A DNA stretch of 64,000 bases, taken from the NCBI GenBank assembly GCA_017535315.1, contig JAFXUD010000049.1, positions 1-64,000 on the forward strand. The letters are read 5' to 3'. Numbering within the stretch: position 1 is the stretch's first letter; every line of letters starts with the position of its first letter. Positions 8,968 to 16,871 of this stretch are shown here, in pieces. The notes beneath the pieces were generated by a model. It did not search any database, was not told the origin of the DNA, and saw nothing but the letters and a program-made list of their open reading frames with translations. The position numbers and the translations under genes are program-made. This DNA is from Victivallales bacterium (GTDB lineage Bacteria > Verrucomicrobiota > Lentisphaeria > Oligosphaerales > Oligosphaeraceae).

Positions 8968-9299
8968 TATCATATCCCTTATTTTGTAGTATATGTTTTG
9001 TTTACACGCAGCGGCGGAAAAGGTTACATATGTTTTATGCCGACAGCGCAAAATGATGGTTCGAAAAACTCTTCAATCGCAATTGCTTAATTATGAGTAA
9101 TTGAACAAGGACACGTTTGATTGTCATACACATTATGCAAGGCTCTAGGTGAAGGAAATACTCCATGACCACTACATACAGGTCATCGGTTCACTCCTTT
9201 GAACCGCCAGCCTTTTCAGATTGCCAAACTGCCTTGCATAACCCATTGAGTGCATGTTTGAGTGCCGTCAAGTCATTGGACGGCCGTGTCATGTCGTCC
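8968..9299. other. intergenic region upstream of cassette A1
   Basis: These 332 bases separate cassette A1 from the upstream cupin gene, which reads toward it on the same strand. They should hold the A1 promoter: a TATACT box lies on the minus strand near 8984-8989, without a convincing -35. No RNA gene or repeat stood out, and there is no clear terminator for the cupin gene. Confidence 0.4.
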
Positions 9300-9788
9300 T
9301 TATTCCATCGGCTTCTGGATTTCGGGATGCTGGACGGCGAGGGGGGTGCCCTTCTGCGTGAGATAGAACATGTCGAGGACGATGGGCTTGTCGCCCGTGT
9401 TCATGCCGCAGTGGATGGGACCGACCATCTCGACGATTGCATCGCCAGCGCGGACAACTTGCCTTTTGCCATCAAGCCCGACAATCGTCAGTTCGCCCTG
9501 CTGCAGGATGCCGTAGTTGATGACGGGATGATGGTGCCAAGGCAACTTGCTTCCGACAGGGAAGATGTAGCGCATGACAACGAGTTCAGGCTTCCCCTTG
9601 AGGTAGTCGGGAAGAGCGGTGCCGTCCCAGCTCTCGGAGGTGCGCTTGAGTTCCAACTTCTGGACGGTGGTGATGCTGTCGTACTGCGCGAACGGCGAAG
9701 GCGAGCAGCTGCTCTTGCAGCAGGTCTTGCAACTGGAAAGGACGGCGACGCTCAGGACAGACAGAAAAATGGACAGTGTGCGTTTCAT
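9300..9788 (-). CDS. cupin-domain lipoprotein
   Basis: This 162-aa protein begins with a lipoprotein signal ending in LSSC (Cys20), followed by the cysteine-rich KTCCKSSC. The rest is a single cupin-2 barrel: WHHHPVINYG (His85-87) gives the metal-binding histidines, followed by GELTIVGLDGK, GDAIVEMVG and IHCGMN. It is probably anchored to a membrane and binds a metal, with a possible sugar or small-molecule ligand. It starts 76 bases downstream of the DUF4838 gene on the same strand and carries the same upstream motif (see 9843-9866), suggesting co-regulation in carbohydrate metabolism. Confidence 0.8.
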   Translation of the reverse strand: MKRTLSIFLSVLSVAVLSSCKTCCKSSCSPSPFAQYDSITTVQKLELKRTSESWDGTALPDYLKGKPELVVMRYIFPVGSKLPWHHHPVINYGILQQGELTIVGLDGKRQVVRAGDAIVEMVGPIHCGMNTGDKPIVLDMFYLTQKGTPLAVQHPEIQKPME

Positions 9789-9842
9789 GATTGTTGTTCT
9801 TTCTTTAGTGGTTATTTTTGGGGGAAGGGATTATAATTATAC

Positions 9843-9866
9843 ATTCACAGCCGTTCCATAGCCTCA
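9843..9866 (-). promoter_or_regulatory. shared upstream motif, copy 1 (cupin gene)
   Basis: Read on the minus strand, AGGCTATGGAACGGCTGTG matches AGGTTATGAGACGGCTGTG at 12330-12352 with three differences. Both copies lie about 55-85 bases upstream of minus-strand starts (9788 and 12269). This copy begins at the stop codon of the DUF4838 gene. A shared operator or promoter element is likely; the regulator is not in the window. Confidence 0.5.
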
Positions 9867-12269
9867 TTTAGCAAAGGTGACGGTGGCAAAGTGTTTGGGG
9901 GCCTGCCACAGGCCGTACATGGCCAGCGGCGAGGTGGTGCTGTATTCGATTCCGCTCTGGCTTTTTCTAATATGCCGTTCGCGGACCATATTCAGGCGCA
10001 TTTCGCCGTCGGACGGATTCACAATCTGCAGCGGAATGGAGGCGTAAACGATCCAGCGTTTTGGCTCCTGTTTCACGGTTACCTTGCAGCCAGGCAGCTG
10101 GGTCCATTCATCGGAGCCCTGATTAATCTTGCGGGAGCTCCAGTGGCCACAGTGATTGACAATCACCTGCCACATGAAATTGTCCTGCATCGAAGCGATA
10201 TAGAACTGCACGCAGTTGTCTTTCCAGATGTCTATGCTGCCAGTCTTCTGTCCTGGCTTGACCAGTGCCTCGTCCATTTGCTCCTCGTCCAATTCGGCAC
10301 GGATGGACAGCGTTTTGCCGTCGGAGATCAGCTGGAAACGGCCATCGGCTTTGAGTTTGTCATGATACGGAAGTGCGGGGATCAGCCTGTTGACAGGAGC
10401 GTTTTTCCACTGTTCCTCGGTCGGAACCGAGCCTGGCTCGATCCTGGCGGCGGTCATTTTCAAAGAACGGCGCAGCTCTTCCTTCCCGAAGAGCAGCTGC
10501 CTCTGGGCGACCATGCCGTCATAGATATACTTGCGGAACAGCCGAACTGGTTTGGCATAACGGGTGCCCGCCGTCTTTTGCTCCATGACCTCGACCAGTT
10601 TTTTCCATTCGGCCAGTTTCTCTGCAGTGTAGGCCATGGTCCAGAGTTTTTTCTGCATCTCGAAATCGCGCTTCTGCCACGGACTGGCCAGAAAATCCAG
10701 TCCTGCCTCGATATTCATCTGCTCGCTCTGGTGCCAGAAATCGGCAAAAACCGTTTCGAGTTCATGATAAAACTGCTGAGCCTCCTTATGCGCTGGACCG
10801 TAGAGAATGCGGAAATATTCATCCAGTTCCTTCTCGATATCCAGATCGGGATTTCGCATCAGGCGGTGGAAGATGTAGGTGTCCAGCAGCAATCTGGTGT
10901 GATTGAGACTGTGGGACTCCATGTACATGCCGTCGCCAATGCCTTTCAAAGCCATGACATATTTTTTGATCAGGTGAGGATATGTTTCCACGATATGCGG
11001 CATGGCATTGCCGAAGCCGACGCAGTGATATGTCCATAGAGGGACCTTGTTGCCCGTGACTTCGTACCACGTCCGTATTGTTTCTAACTCTTTTTCGTAT
11101 TTGCCGTCATTCAGTCCAATCTTCGGACCGCTCAGGCAGACTCGGACACGGACATTCTGCGGCAGTTTCTGGCTCGGCACCTGGCGTTTCGGCGAATAGA
11201 CCAGCGTGGTAATGTAATTGTCAGGATGTTTTTTTGCAACGAAATCGGCGACGTCGCCAATCACCGCCCAGAGAAGTTCCGTATCATCGGGGCAAGGATG
11301 ATTTTTGCGGAAATCCTGGCAGCGCTCGCAGTAGCAGCGACCGTCATTCGAACCACCGTGGTCCATGGGATCGACCATGAATTCGCCAGGAATCAGGAAC
11401 GGGAACGGCCATTTGGATTTTGGACTGCGGTTGTATTTGAATCCAGATTCGACTGCGGTCTTGCCGCTGAAATAACCGTCCGCCGCCTGAATCCACATCT
11501 TCTTGATATCTGGATGGGTCCAGCAGGAGTGGTTCGGATCGCGTTTGCCAGCTTTAGTCAACTGGAGACGAGTGACATCGGATTGCCATTCTGGATCCTT
11601 GAACAATCCCAGGGCGTGTTCGGAATGGCATCCCATGACCACCTGCCGCGGGGATTCGCCGATCCGCATATACCATCTCATCGCCTCTTCATTGTCTTTG
11701 CAGTACTCTGGACCGTCTGGATACAGGTCAACAAAACGATAGGCTGAACTGCCGATCTGTCGGTCGCGGAAATACGGTTTGAAGCGGATATCCAGCGGCT
11801 TTAGGACCAGCGTCTTCTGTTCTGGCACATGGTCCATGCCTGGAATCGGCCACCGCACACCGAGCTGTTCCAGAAAATAATAGACACCCTGAAGGGTGCC
11901 TTTGTGGTTGTTGTAATAATAGAAGCTGAACATGGCGAATTTCTTGTCCGAGTCATGACCGAAAATTTCAATATCATTGCCGTTGGTGCGGATGATGAAC
12001 TCCTCTGGCTCCAGTCCTTTCGGATCGCCGAACCCCAGCTTGAAATTCGTCTTGTATTTGCTGGTCGTGCCGACCATAAACTCGGCTCCAGTAATCTTTT
12101 TCAGATAATCGGCCAACTCATCCGCTGCAACTTTCACCACGGATTTGGCGTTTTCAGGAATCAGAATCCCTGCCTTGGCGACTCCGTTTTCGGCGATGGT
12201 CAGATTCTCCGCCGCAAGCAGCACCGAGGCCAGAAAAAAAACGGAGATAATAAGATGCCGCAATTTCAT
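9864..12269 (-). CDS. exported DUF4838 protein with C-terminal CBM9-like domain
   Basis: The start ATG 12269 opens a signal peptide (MKLRHLIISVFFLASVLLAA) with AAAGG upstream; an 18-residue in-frame extension to 12323 lacks support. The product is 801 aa. Residues 25-170 form the alpha-glucuronidase/GH20-type N-terminal module (ELADYLKKITGAEF). The central DUF4838 barrel has the family's cysteine-rich stretch (GRCYCERCQDF). The last 170 residues resemble a CBM9-like sandwich (SIDIWKDNCVQFYI). DUF4838 proteins are abundant in Lentisphaerota glycan-use regions and are presumed glycosidases, but substrates are mostly unknown. It is one of three in the window (also 24935 and 27949). Confidence 0.85.
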   Translation of the reverse strand: MKLRHLIISVFFLASVLLAAENLTIAENGVAKAGILIPENAKSVVKVAADELADYLKKITGAEFMVGTTSKYKTNFKLGFGDPKGLEPEEFIIRTNGNDIEIFGHDSDKKFAMFSFYYYNNHKGTLQGVYYFLEQLGVRWPIPGMDHVPEQKTLVLKPLDIRFKPYFRDRQIGSSAYRFVDLYPDGPEYCKDNEEAMRWYMRIGESPRQVVMGCHSEHALGLFKDPEWQSDVTRLQLTKAGKRDPNHSCWTHPDIKKMWIQAADGYFSGKTAVESGFKYNRSPKSKWPFPFLIPGEFMVDPMDHGGSNDGRCYCERCQDFRKNHPCPDDTELLWAVIGDVADFVAKKHPDNYITTLVYSPKRQVPSQKLPQNVRVRVCLSGPKIGLNDGKYEKELETIRTWYEVTGNKVPLWTYHCVGFGNAMPHIVETYPHLIKKYVMALKGIGDGMYMESHSLNHTRLLLDTYIFHRLMRNPDLDIEKELDEYFRILYGPAHKEAQQFYHELETVFADFWHQSEQMNIEAGLDFLASPWQKRDFEMQKKLWTMAYTAEKLAEWKKLVEVMEQKTAGTRYAKPVRLFRKYIYDGMVAQRQLLFGKEELRRSLKMTAARIEPGSVPTEEQWKNAPVNRLIPALPYHDKLKADGRFQLISDGKTLSIRAELDEEQMDEALVKPGQKTGSIDIWKDNCVQFYIASMQDNFMWQVIVNHCGHWSSRKINQGSDEWTQLPGCKVTVKQEPKRWIVYASIPLQIVNPSDGEMRLNMVRERHIRKSQSGIEYSTTSPLAMYGLWQAPKHFATVTFAK

Positions 12270-12329
12270 TCGGAACGACCTTTCTATAGAGGAACGGTTA
12301 TTTGGGGTAGATGGAATTTCCATTCGTCT

Positions 12330-12352
12330 TTCACAGCCGTCTCATAACCTGA
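12330..12352 (-). promoter_or_regulatory. shared upstream motif, copy 2 (DUF4838 gene)
   Basis: This is the counterpart of 9843-9866, at 61-83 bases upstream of the DUF4838 start at 12269. A perfect palindrome, ATGGAATTTCCAT (12311-12323), lies between the motif and the gene. The position is consistent with transcription factor binding. Confidence 0.5.
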
Positions 12353-12522
12353 CGGCAAACATGAGAGGGCGTTTCATGGCATCTGAATGGAAGCCTGCCA
12401 AGCAACCACAGGAGATTCCATGAACCCTGTAGAATAATAAAGTAGCCGTTCTTGCTCAGATTTCAAGCTGGATATCCGATAGAATCATTGAGTCATTGAA
12501 GGTCCACATTCTGCACACGATT
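12353..12522. other. intergenic DNA between divergent genes
   Basis: Part of the 454-base region between the DUF4838 gene (leftward) and cassette B1 (rightward). No RNA gene, repeat or supported ORF was seen here; the recognisable elements are the motif at 12330-12352 and the palindrome and promoter at 12523-12587. Confidence 0.4.
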
Positions 12523-12548
12523 TACGAAAACGCGAACATGTTTTCGTA
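12523..12548. promoter_or_regulatory. perfect 9-bp inverted repeat upstream of cassette B1 (candidate operator)
   Basis: TACGAAAAC (12523-12531) and GTTTTCGTA (12540-12548) are exact reverse complements 8 bases apart. They end 10 bases before the -35 box of the B1 promoter. The arrangement fits a dimeric regulator binding upstream of the polymerase. Confidence 0.45.
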
Positions 12549-12558
12549 TGATGCCTAC

Positions 12559-12587
12559 TTGACTAAAAAAGTTTTTAGGAATATGTT
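12559..12587 (+). promoter_or_regulatory. sigma-70-like promoter of cassette B1
   Basis: TTGACT (12559-12564), a 17-base spacer, then TATGTT (12582-12587). Transcription would start near 12594, leaving a leader of about 130 bases before ATG 12724. Convergence of box sequence, spacing and position supports it. Confidence 0.55.
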
Positions 12588-12723
12588 ATAAGGTATATCA
12601 GTGAGATTGGCTCTATGATAAAAGTGGGCTTTTTTTCTATGGCTGATGTGTCTTTTAGCCTTTTTGTGTGTAGTCATAATACCATCAAGCTACAAAAAAA
12701 GGAGAAAAACACTAGGAGTATTC

Positions 12724-14874
12724 ATGTCAGAAAGAATTAGCAATCAAAATCTTTTCAACAATACGCAGTTCCAGCAATTTGTGGAATTTGCGAAGACGTC
12801 AAAGGCTGGCAGCATAGCCAAAGTCACTACTGCTTCTCTTATTCCCGATGGCAAACCACATTCCATCACTGGTACGTCGGAATCCTTTATCAGCAAGTTG
12901 TTCCGCTCAAGCGCATCCAAGGAAGCCAACAACTACACCCGAACCATCTTCAAAGAATCCATCGCCAAGATGTTCGGCGGTGAACAAAACATCCCTGACA
13001 GCGTGAAGGATGCCATGCATTTGGACGCCTTTGGAAAGGGCAAACCCCTGACCGCCCGACGCATCCTCGCCGTCAAGGCCGCCATCGACCAGGTGGCCGA
13101 AAAACACAACACTTGCGTTGAGGAATGCAAGGCTCAATACGTGAGATACAACGGCACGGATAAAAGTGCACAGGCTGACAAGTTGGTAGAGACCGCCTTC
13201 GCAGCCTGCCATGGCAATTCCGATGCCATGGACATCGTGAAAGAGCACATAGACAATCTTGTGGTCAATGCCCAGGCGAAATTCCGCACGGAGGCTGAAA
13301 TCCAGAAAAAGGTGGAAGGAATAGTCTCCAACCTGAACGAGCTGAAGGGGCTTTCGCAGAAGAATCCAGGGATTTACGCGGCGGGCAAGGCTATGCTGAT
13401 GGGCACAGGCAAGTCCCTTCCCCAGGGAATGCTCACCAAACTGGTTCAGGCTGCCAATGAGGCTCCCCTCAACGATCTGCGGAAACTCTCGGGCTCTTCT
13501 CCAGCCATGAGCATTCACAAGGCCACCATTGGGCTGTACAGATCCGTCACCAATGCGATGATCTCCTCTGGTGCGGAGAAGAAACTGGATGGTGCAGAAG
13601 AGAAGGTGTTTACTCGCATGTTCTTAGCATCGGCAATAGTGTCCCGCTGCAGTAAAAGTGCCCTGATGAATATCCGCAGTGCCCTGGATACAGAGACTGC
13701 CCCACAATTGAAACAATACTATTCCCTCTGTAGTTCTGGCAAAAACCCGTTCGTCGAAGATGAATCAATGGATGTCCAATCTGGAGTCGAGGAGGCAGGT
13801 GCCGTCTGCGACAGTTACCTGGGCATGATTGATGACAGTGTCAATCAAAACCTGGAGCGACTGAATCCCAACAAGAAAATGCAGAGCATGCAGAGCTTTG
13901 ATGGGAACGTAGTTATCGAGGACATTGGCGGCAGCGAGCTCATCGAGGATACCATCTCCATAGCCAAGGAAATCAATGCCCAGAAAGTCCAAGACTGCAT
14001 CGACATATACGTGAAAGGAACAGGAAAGGGCGCAGATGCTGTCAAGGAAATTCTCCAGAACAAACTGGAAAATTTTCCCTCTGATCCAGAGGAAAAACTT
14101 GGCGAACGCCTAAGTCACAATGCGAATGCAATGATGAACTGGAACATCTGCGGCGAAATGTAAAAAATCGCCACAGGAGAAACAAGCCAGTTTGCGAAAG
14201 ACATCTACCGTGGTCCCAAAATCACGCTGACCGATGGCGATAAGACAATCAGTTTGACCAGGGAGTTCAACGCGGCACGCAATGAGTTGGCACAGTTTGT
14301 TACTGGAAATAAGAATGCGACATACGAAAATATCTCACAAGCTGACAAAAACAAGGTGCATATGATTATGGCCATGGTCAGCCAGGAAACAGAAAAGGCA
14401 TGCGAAAATGGCGCGCAAATTGCGATTGATCCAAGGGAAAGCGAGCCTGCTTTTTCGTTGGGCACTGACATGGATGACCTTGGAACCAGGACCTATTCGA
14501 TTGAAAAAATGAAGGACGGAGGCATTTCATTCCATTACACTATGGAAAAAAACATAAATACCATCATGCCCAGTAACACGACTGACGATTATATCGTGGG
14601 TGAAGGCAGCAAGTTCACGAGCAAGTTGGACTATACTTTGAAGGGTACAGAATTCCAACGTCTATCAGAACTGGACTACACAAAATTCGATGACTCCGAT
14701 GCTTGGAAACTCTTCAACAATTTGGAAAAAACAGACGATGGCAGCAAACAATATGCTGAGCACAAATTGGAAAAGATCGTGAACTCCTTTTCCCAGGAGT
14801 TCAAGGTTAATGCCACCTGCATAATGAGTATCAACATGACGCTGATGCCTTCTGAGACTGATTTGATTGGATAA
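12724..14874 (+). pseudogene. cassette B1 giant protein interrupted by one in-frame TAA
   Basis: The start is ATG 12724 (MSERISNQNL) behind AGGAG, 5 bases away. Reading is open to TAA at 14161-14163 (479 residues), then continues in the same frame without further stops to TAA 14872 (236 more residues). The second part has no credible start of its own (only a TTG at 14254). Both parts resemble cassette B2 (16872-20669): the N-terminal helical region with a KPLTARRI motif (B2: KPLSRQQI), and a C-terminal beta-rich domain (GGISFHYTMEKN). So this was one protein of about 716 residues. The stop may be a recent mutation, an assembly error, or a read-through site. The chaperone gene starts 9 bases after the terminal stop. 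Confidence 0.75.
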
Positions 14875-14883
14875 GGAATGACA

Positions 14884-15351
14884 ATGGAACTAAAGGAACT
14901 CATATCTGCCTTTGCGGCAAAACTGGGAATAGAGGGCCTGGAGGTCAAGGATGGCTCCTGTTCCTTGGAGATTGATGGCATCCCCCTGGAAATCGTGGAG
15001 ATGCTTGATGGCAAGGCCCTGGTGGCAACCGCCATCATCGGCCCGCCGCCGCTGGAGAAGACCGAGGCCTTTTATGAGTTGCTTCTGGCGGCGAATGCGG
15101 AATCACTGGGCATGCAGGCCATGGCCTTTGGGAAACTGCCCGATTCAAGCGACCTTATTCTCCAATGGCGCCTCTTGACGCATGATCTGCAGTTGGCTTC
15201 CTTCTGCACGGACTTGGAAGCCTTCGTAAACAAAGTGGAACAGTGGCGACAGGCCCTGGAGGATTTCCGCCCTGTCGCCGAAGAAGCCACCATTATGGAA
15301 GAGGACGCACCAAGTATGGGACTGCCGAATTCAGGCTACATCAGCGTTTAG
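14884..15351 (+). CDS. CesT-like chaperone of cassette B1
   Basis: The likely start is ATG 14884 (MELKELIS), 6 bases after GGA of an AAGGA that overlaps the end of the upstream gene; ATG 14878 is an alternative but lies only 1 base from that site. The product is 155 aa, acidic, with the chaperone pattern: helix LISAFAAKLGIEGLEV, strands SLEIDGIPLEIVE and ALVATAIIGPPPLE, helix EAFYELLLAANAES, strands DLILQWRL, helix KVEQWRQALEDFRP. The B2 chaperone (20942-21385) shares DIDGIP, an IG-PPP turn, W-R--LED-RP and a short hydrophobic C-terminal tail (GYISV here, GFMQV there). The presumed role is to bind the B1 giant protein; this gene remains intact although its partner is interrupted. Confidence 0.75.
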   Translation: MELKELISAFAAKLGIEGLEVKDGSCSLEIDGIPLEIVEMLDGKALVATAIIGPPPLEKTEAFYELLLAANAESLGMQAMAFGKLPDSSDLILQWRLLTHDLQLASFCTDLEAFVNKVEQWRQALEDFRPVAEEATIMEEDAPSMGLPNSGYISV

Positions 15352-15671
15352 GAGACTTCATCAGATTTGTGGCGCCCTTCCGAGTGGAGGGACACCACAT
15401 TCACAGCAAAATACATTGGAGGAGAAATAGTTGCGCTCTTCCATGGCGCATGGACTATTCCCTCTTCCATCCCCTGGGTTCGCACCTTTAGGAGCTCACC
15501 CAGGGCTATCCTATGTCTCGCCACTCCATGGCGATTGCCTACCTCTGGGGGGCTTTTGCGTCAGGCATCCACTATACCCACTCGGAAGGGCGCAACAAAT
15601 ATGATGCTGTTACCTACCCTCTTGGGGAACAGAGCATTACAAAAAACAGTATCTCAGGGAGATTAAAGAAA
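15352..15671. other. intergenic region with no supported gene
   Basis: A region of 320 bases between the B1 chaperone and the sugar-acid dehydratase. An in-frame extension of the dehydratase to ATG 15513 runs through it (SRHSMAIAYLWGAFASG), but that peptide has no counterpart in the enzyme family and probably derives from a GC-rich intergenic repeat. No promoter box was convincing. AGGGAG at 15656-15661 serves as the RBS for the next gene. Confidence 0.4.
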
Positions 15672-16835
15672 TTGAAAATCACTGGAATTGAAAGCGTTTT
15701 TGTTGGAGCGAAGACTCCTGGCGTGGGTCTTCTTTCCAATCGGAACTATCATTATGTCCTGGTGCATACCGATGAAGGAATAACGGGGCTGGGCGAGGCC
15801 ACGCTGGAAAGCCATGACCATGCGGTCGCTGGAACGCTCAAGGATCTGGAATGTCTTGTCATAGGCGAAGACCCGAGACGGATTGAGTATCTCACCCAGA
15901 AAATGGTCAAGCAGTTGTTCTGGAAAGGCGGTGTCATCAAAGGCAGCGCCATTGCTGGAATCGAGCTTGCTTTGTGGGATATTCTCGGCAAAGTATCGAA
16001 TCTGCCAGTTTACCAACTCATCGGTGGAGCCTGCCGTGATAAAGTGCGTGTTTACGTCAATGGCTGGAGTGGCGGCTCCCTAGACCCTGCCGTAATTCGC
16101 GAAAAAGCTCAGCTCGCCATGGCCGCAGGCTACGATGCTTTCAAGTTCAGTCTGGCGCTTCCAGTCTGGAACGTCAACGATCCAACCAATCTGCGGAAGA
16201 TTGAACTGGTTGCGAAAACCATCAGGGAAACGGTCGGACCCGATGCCATGCTCATGTATGATGGTCATGGCAGATACGATGCCGACCTCGCAATCCGTGT
16301 TGGACGCATTCTGGAAGCATACGATTTCACTTTTTTCGAGGAACCGTGCCAGCCTGAAGACGAAGAAGGACTGGCGAAAGTTGCATCCCGTCTTGATATC
16401 CCAATCGCAACAGGAGAAAGACTCTCGTTCCTGCCTGAGTTCAAGCGTCTGCTGACGCGGAACTGCGCCTCGATCATTCAGCCTGACATCGGACACAGTT
16501 GCGGCTTCGGAACTGCGCTCAAAGCCGCTCATTTGGCGGAGGCGTTCAATGCATTCGTTGCCCCGCACGGCCCCATGAGCCCAGTCATCACCACGATTTC
16601 ACTTCATCTGGACGCGGCGATTCCAAATTTCCTAATTCAGGAACGGCTTTTCCTGAACGACTGGCGGAACGAGGTCATCACCGAACCGCTCCAGGTGAAA
16701 GAGGGCTATGTGACTTTGAACAATAAACCTGGCTGGGGAATCGAACTGGATGAGGATGTTTGCAAGGCACATCCGTCAATTCCATCCTATACGCCTCAGC
16801 TAACCCGTCCAGATGGTGCGGTCTGCGACTGGTAA
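15672..16835 (+). CDS. enolase-superfamily sugar-acid dehydratase, galactonate dehydratase-like
   Basis: The probable start is TTG 15672 (MKITGIESVF), 10 bases after AGGGAG; the ORF reaches ATG 15513 but the added 53 residues do not fit the family. The 387-aa length and the N-terminal VHTDEGITGLGEAT block are typical of mandelate racemase/DgoD-type enzymes. Metal ligands are Asp197 (MYDGHGRY), Glu223 (FFEEP) and Glu249 (ATGER). The GHGR His199 and PHGP His299 match the two catalytic histidines of D-galactonate dehydratase (family knowledge). It would dehydrate an aldonic acid to a 2-keto-3-deoxy sugar acid in the cytoplasm, fitting the surrounding glycan genes. The exact substrate is uncertain; mannonate or gluconate are alternatives. 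Confidence 0.8.
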   Translation: MKITGIESVFVGAKTPGVGLLSNRNYHYVLVHTDEGITGLGEATLESHDHAVAGTLKDLECLVIGEDPRRIEYLTQKMVKQLFWKGGVIKGSAIAGIELALWDILGKVSNLPVYQLIGGACRDKVRVYVNGWSGGSLDPAVIREKAQLAMAAGYDAFKFSLALPVWNVNDPTNLRKIELVAKTIRETVGPDAMLMYDGHGRYDADLAIRVGRILEAYDFTFFEEPCQPEDEEGLAKVASRLDIPIATGERLSFLPEFKRLLTRNCASIIQPDIGHSCGFGTALKAAHLAEAFNAFVAPHGPMSPVITTISLHLDAAIPNFLIQERLFLNDWRNEVITEPLQVKEGYVTLNNKPGWGIELDEDVCKAHPSIPSYTPQLTRPDGAVCDW

Positions 16836-16871
16836 AGAAGAGAAATGCGGAAACGACACTCCTTTCCTCAT

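Noticed and set aside
9165-9836. Plus-strand 223-codon frame over the cupin gene
   Set aside because: It is antisense to a cupin lipoprotein with clear signal peptide and motifs; no plausible protein family on this strand.
14164-14874. Second half of B1 as an independent gene
   Set aside because: There is no ATG or RBS near its beginning, and similarity to B2 runs on from the first half.
15513-15671. N-terminal extension of the sugar-acid dehydratase from ATG 15513
   Set aside because: The added peptide does not fit the family, whereas TTG 15672 has an RBS and matches the normal N-terminus.
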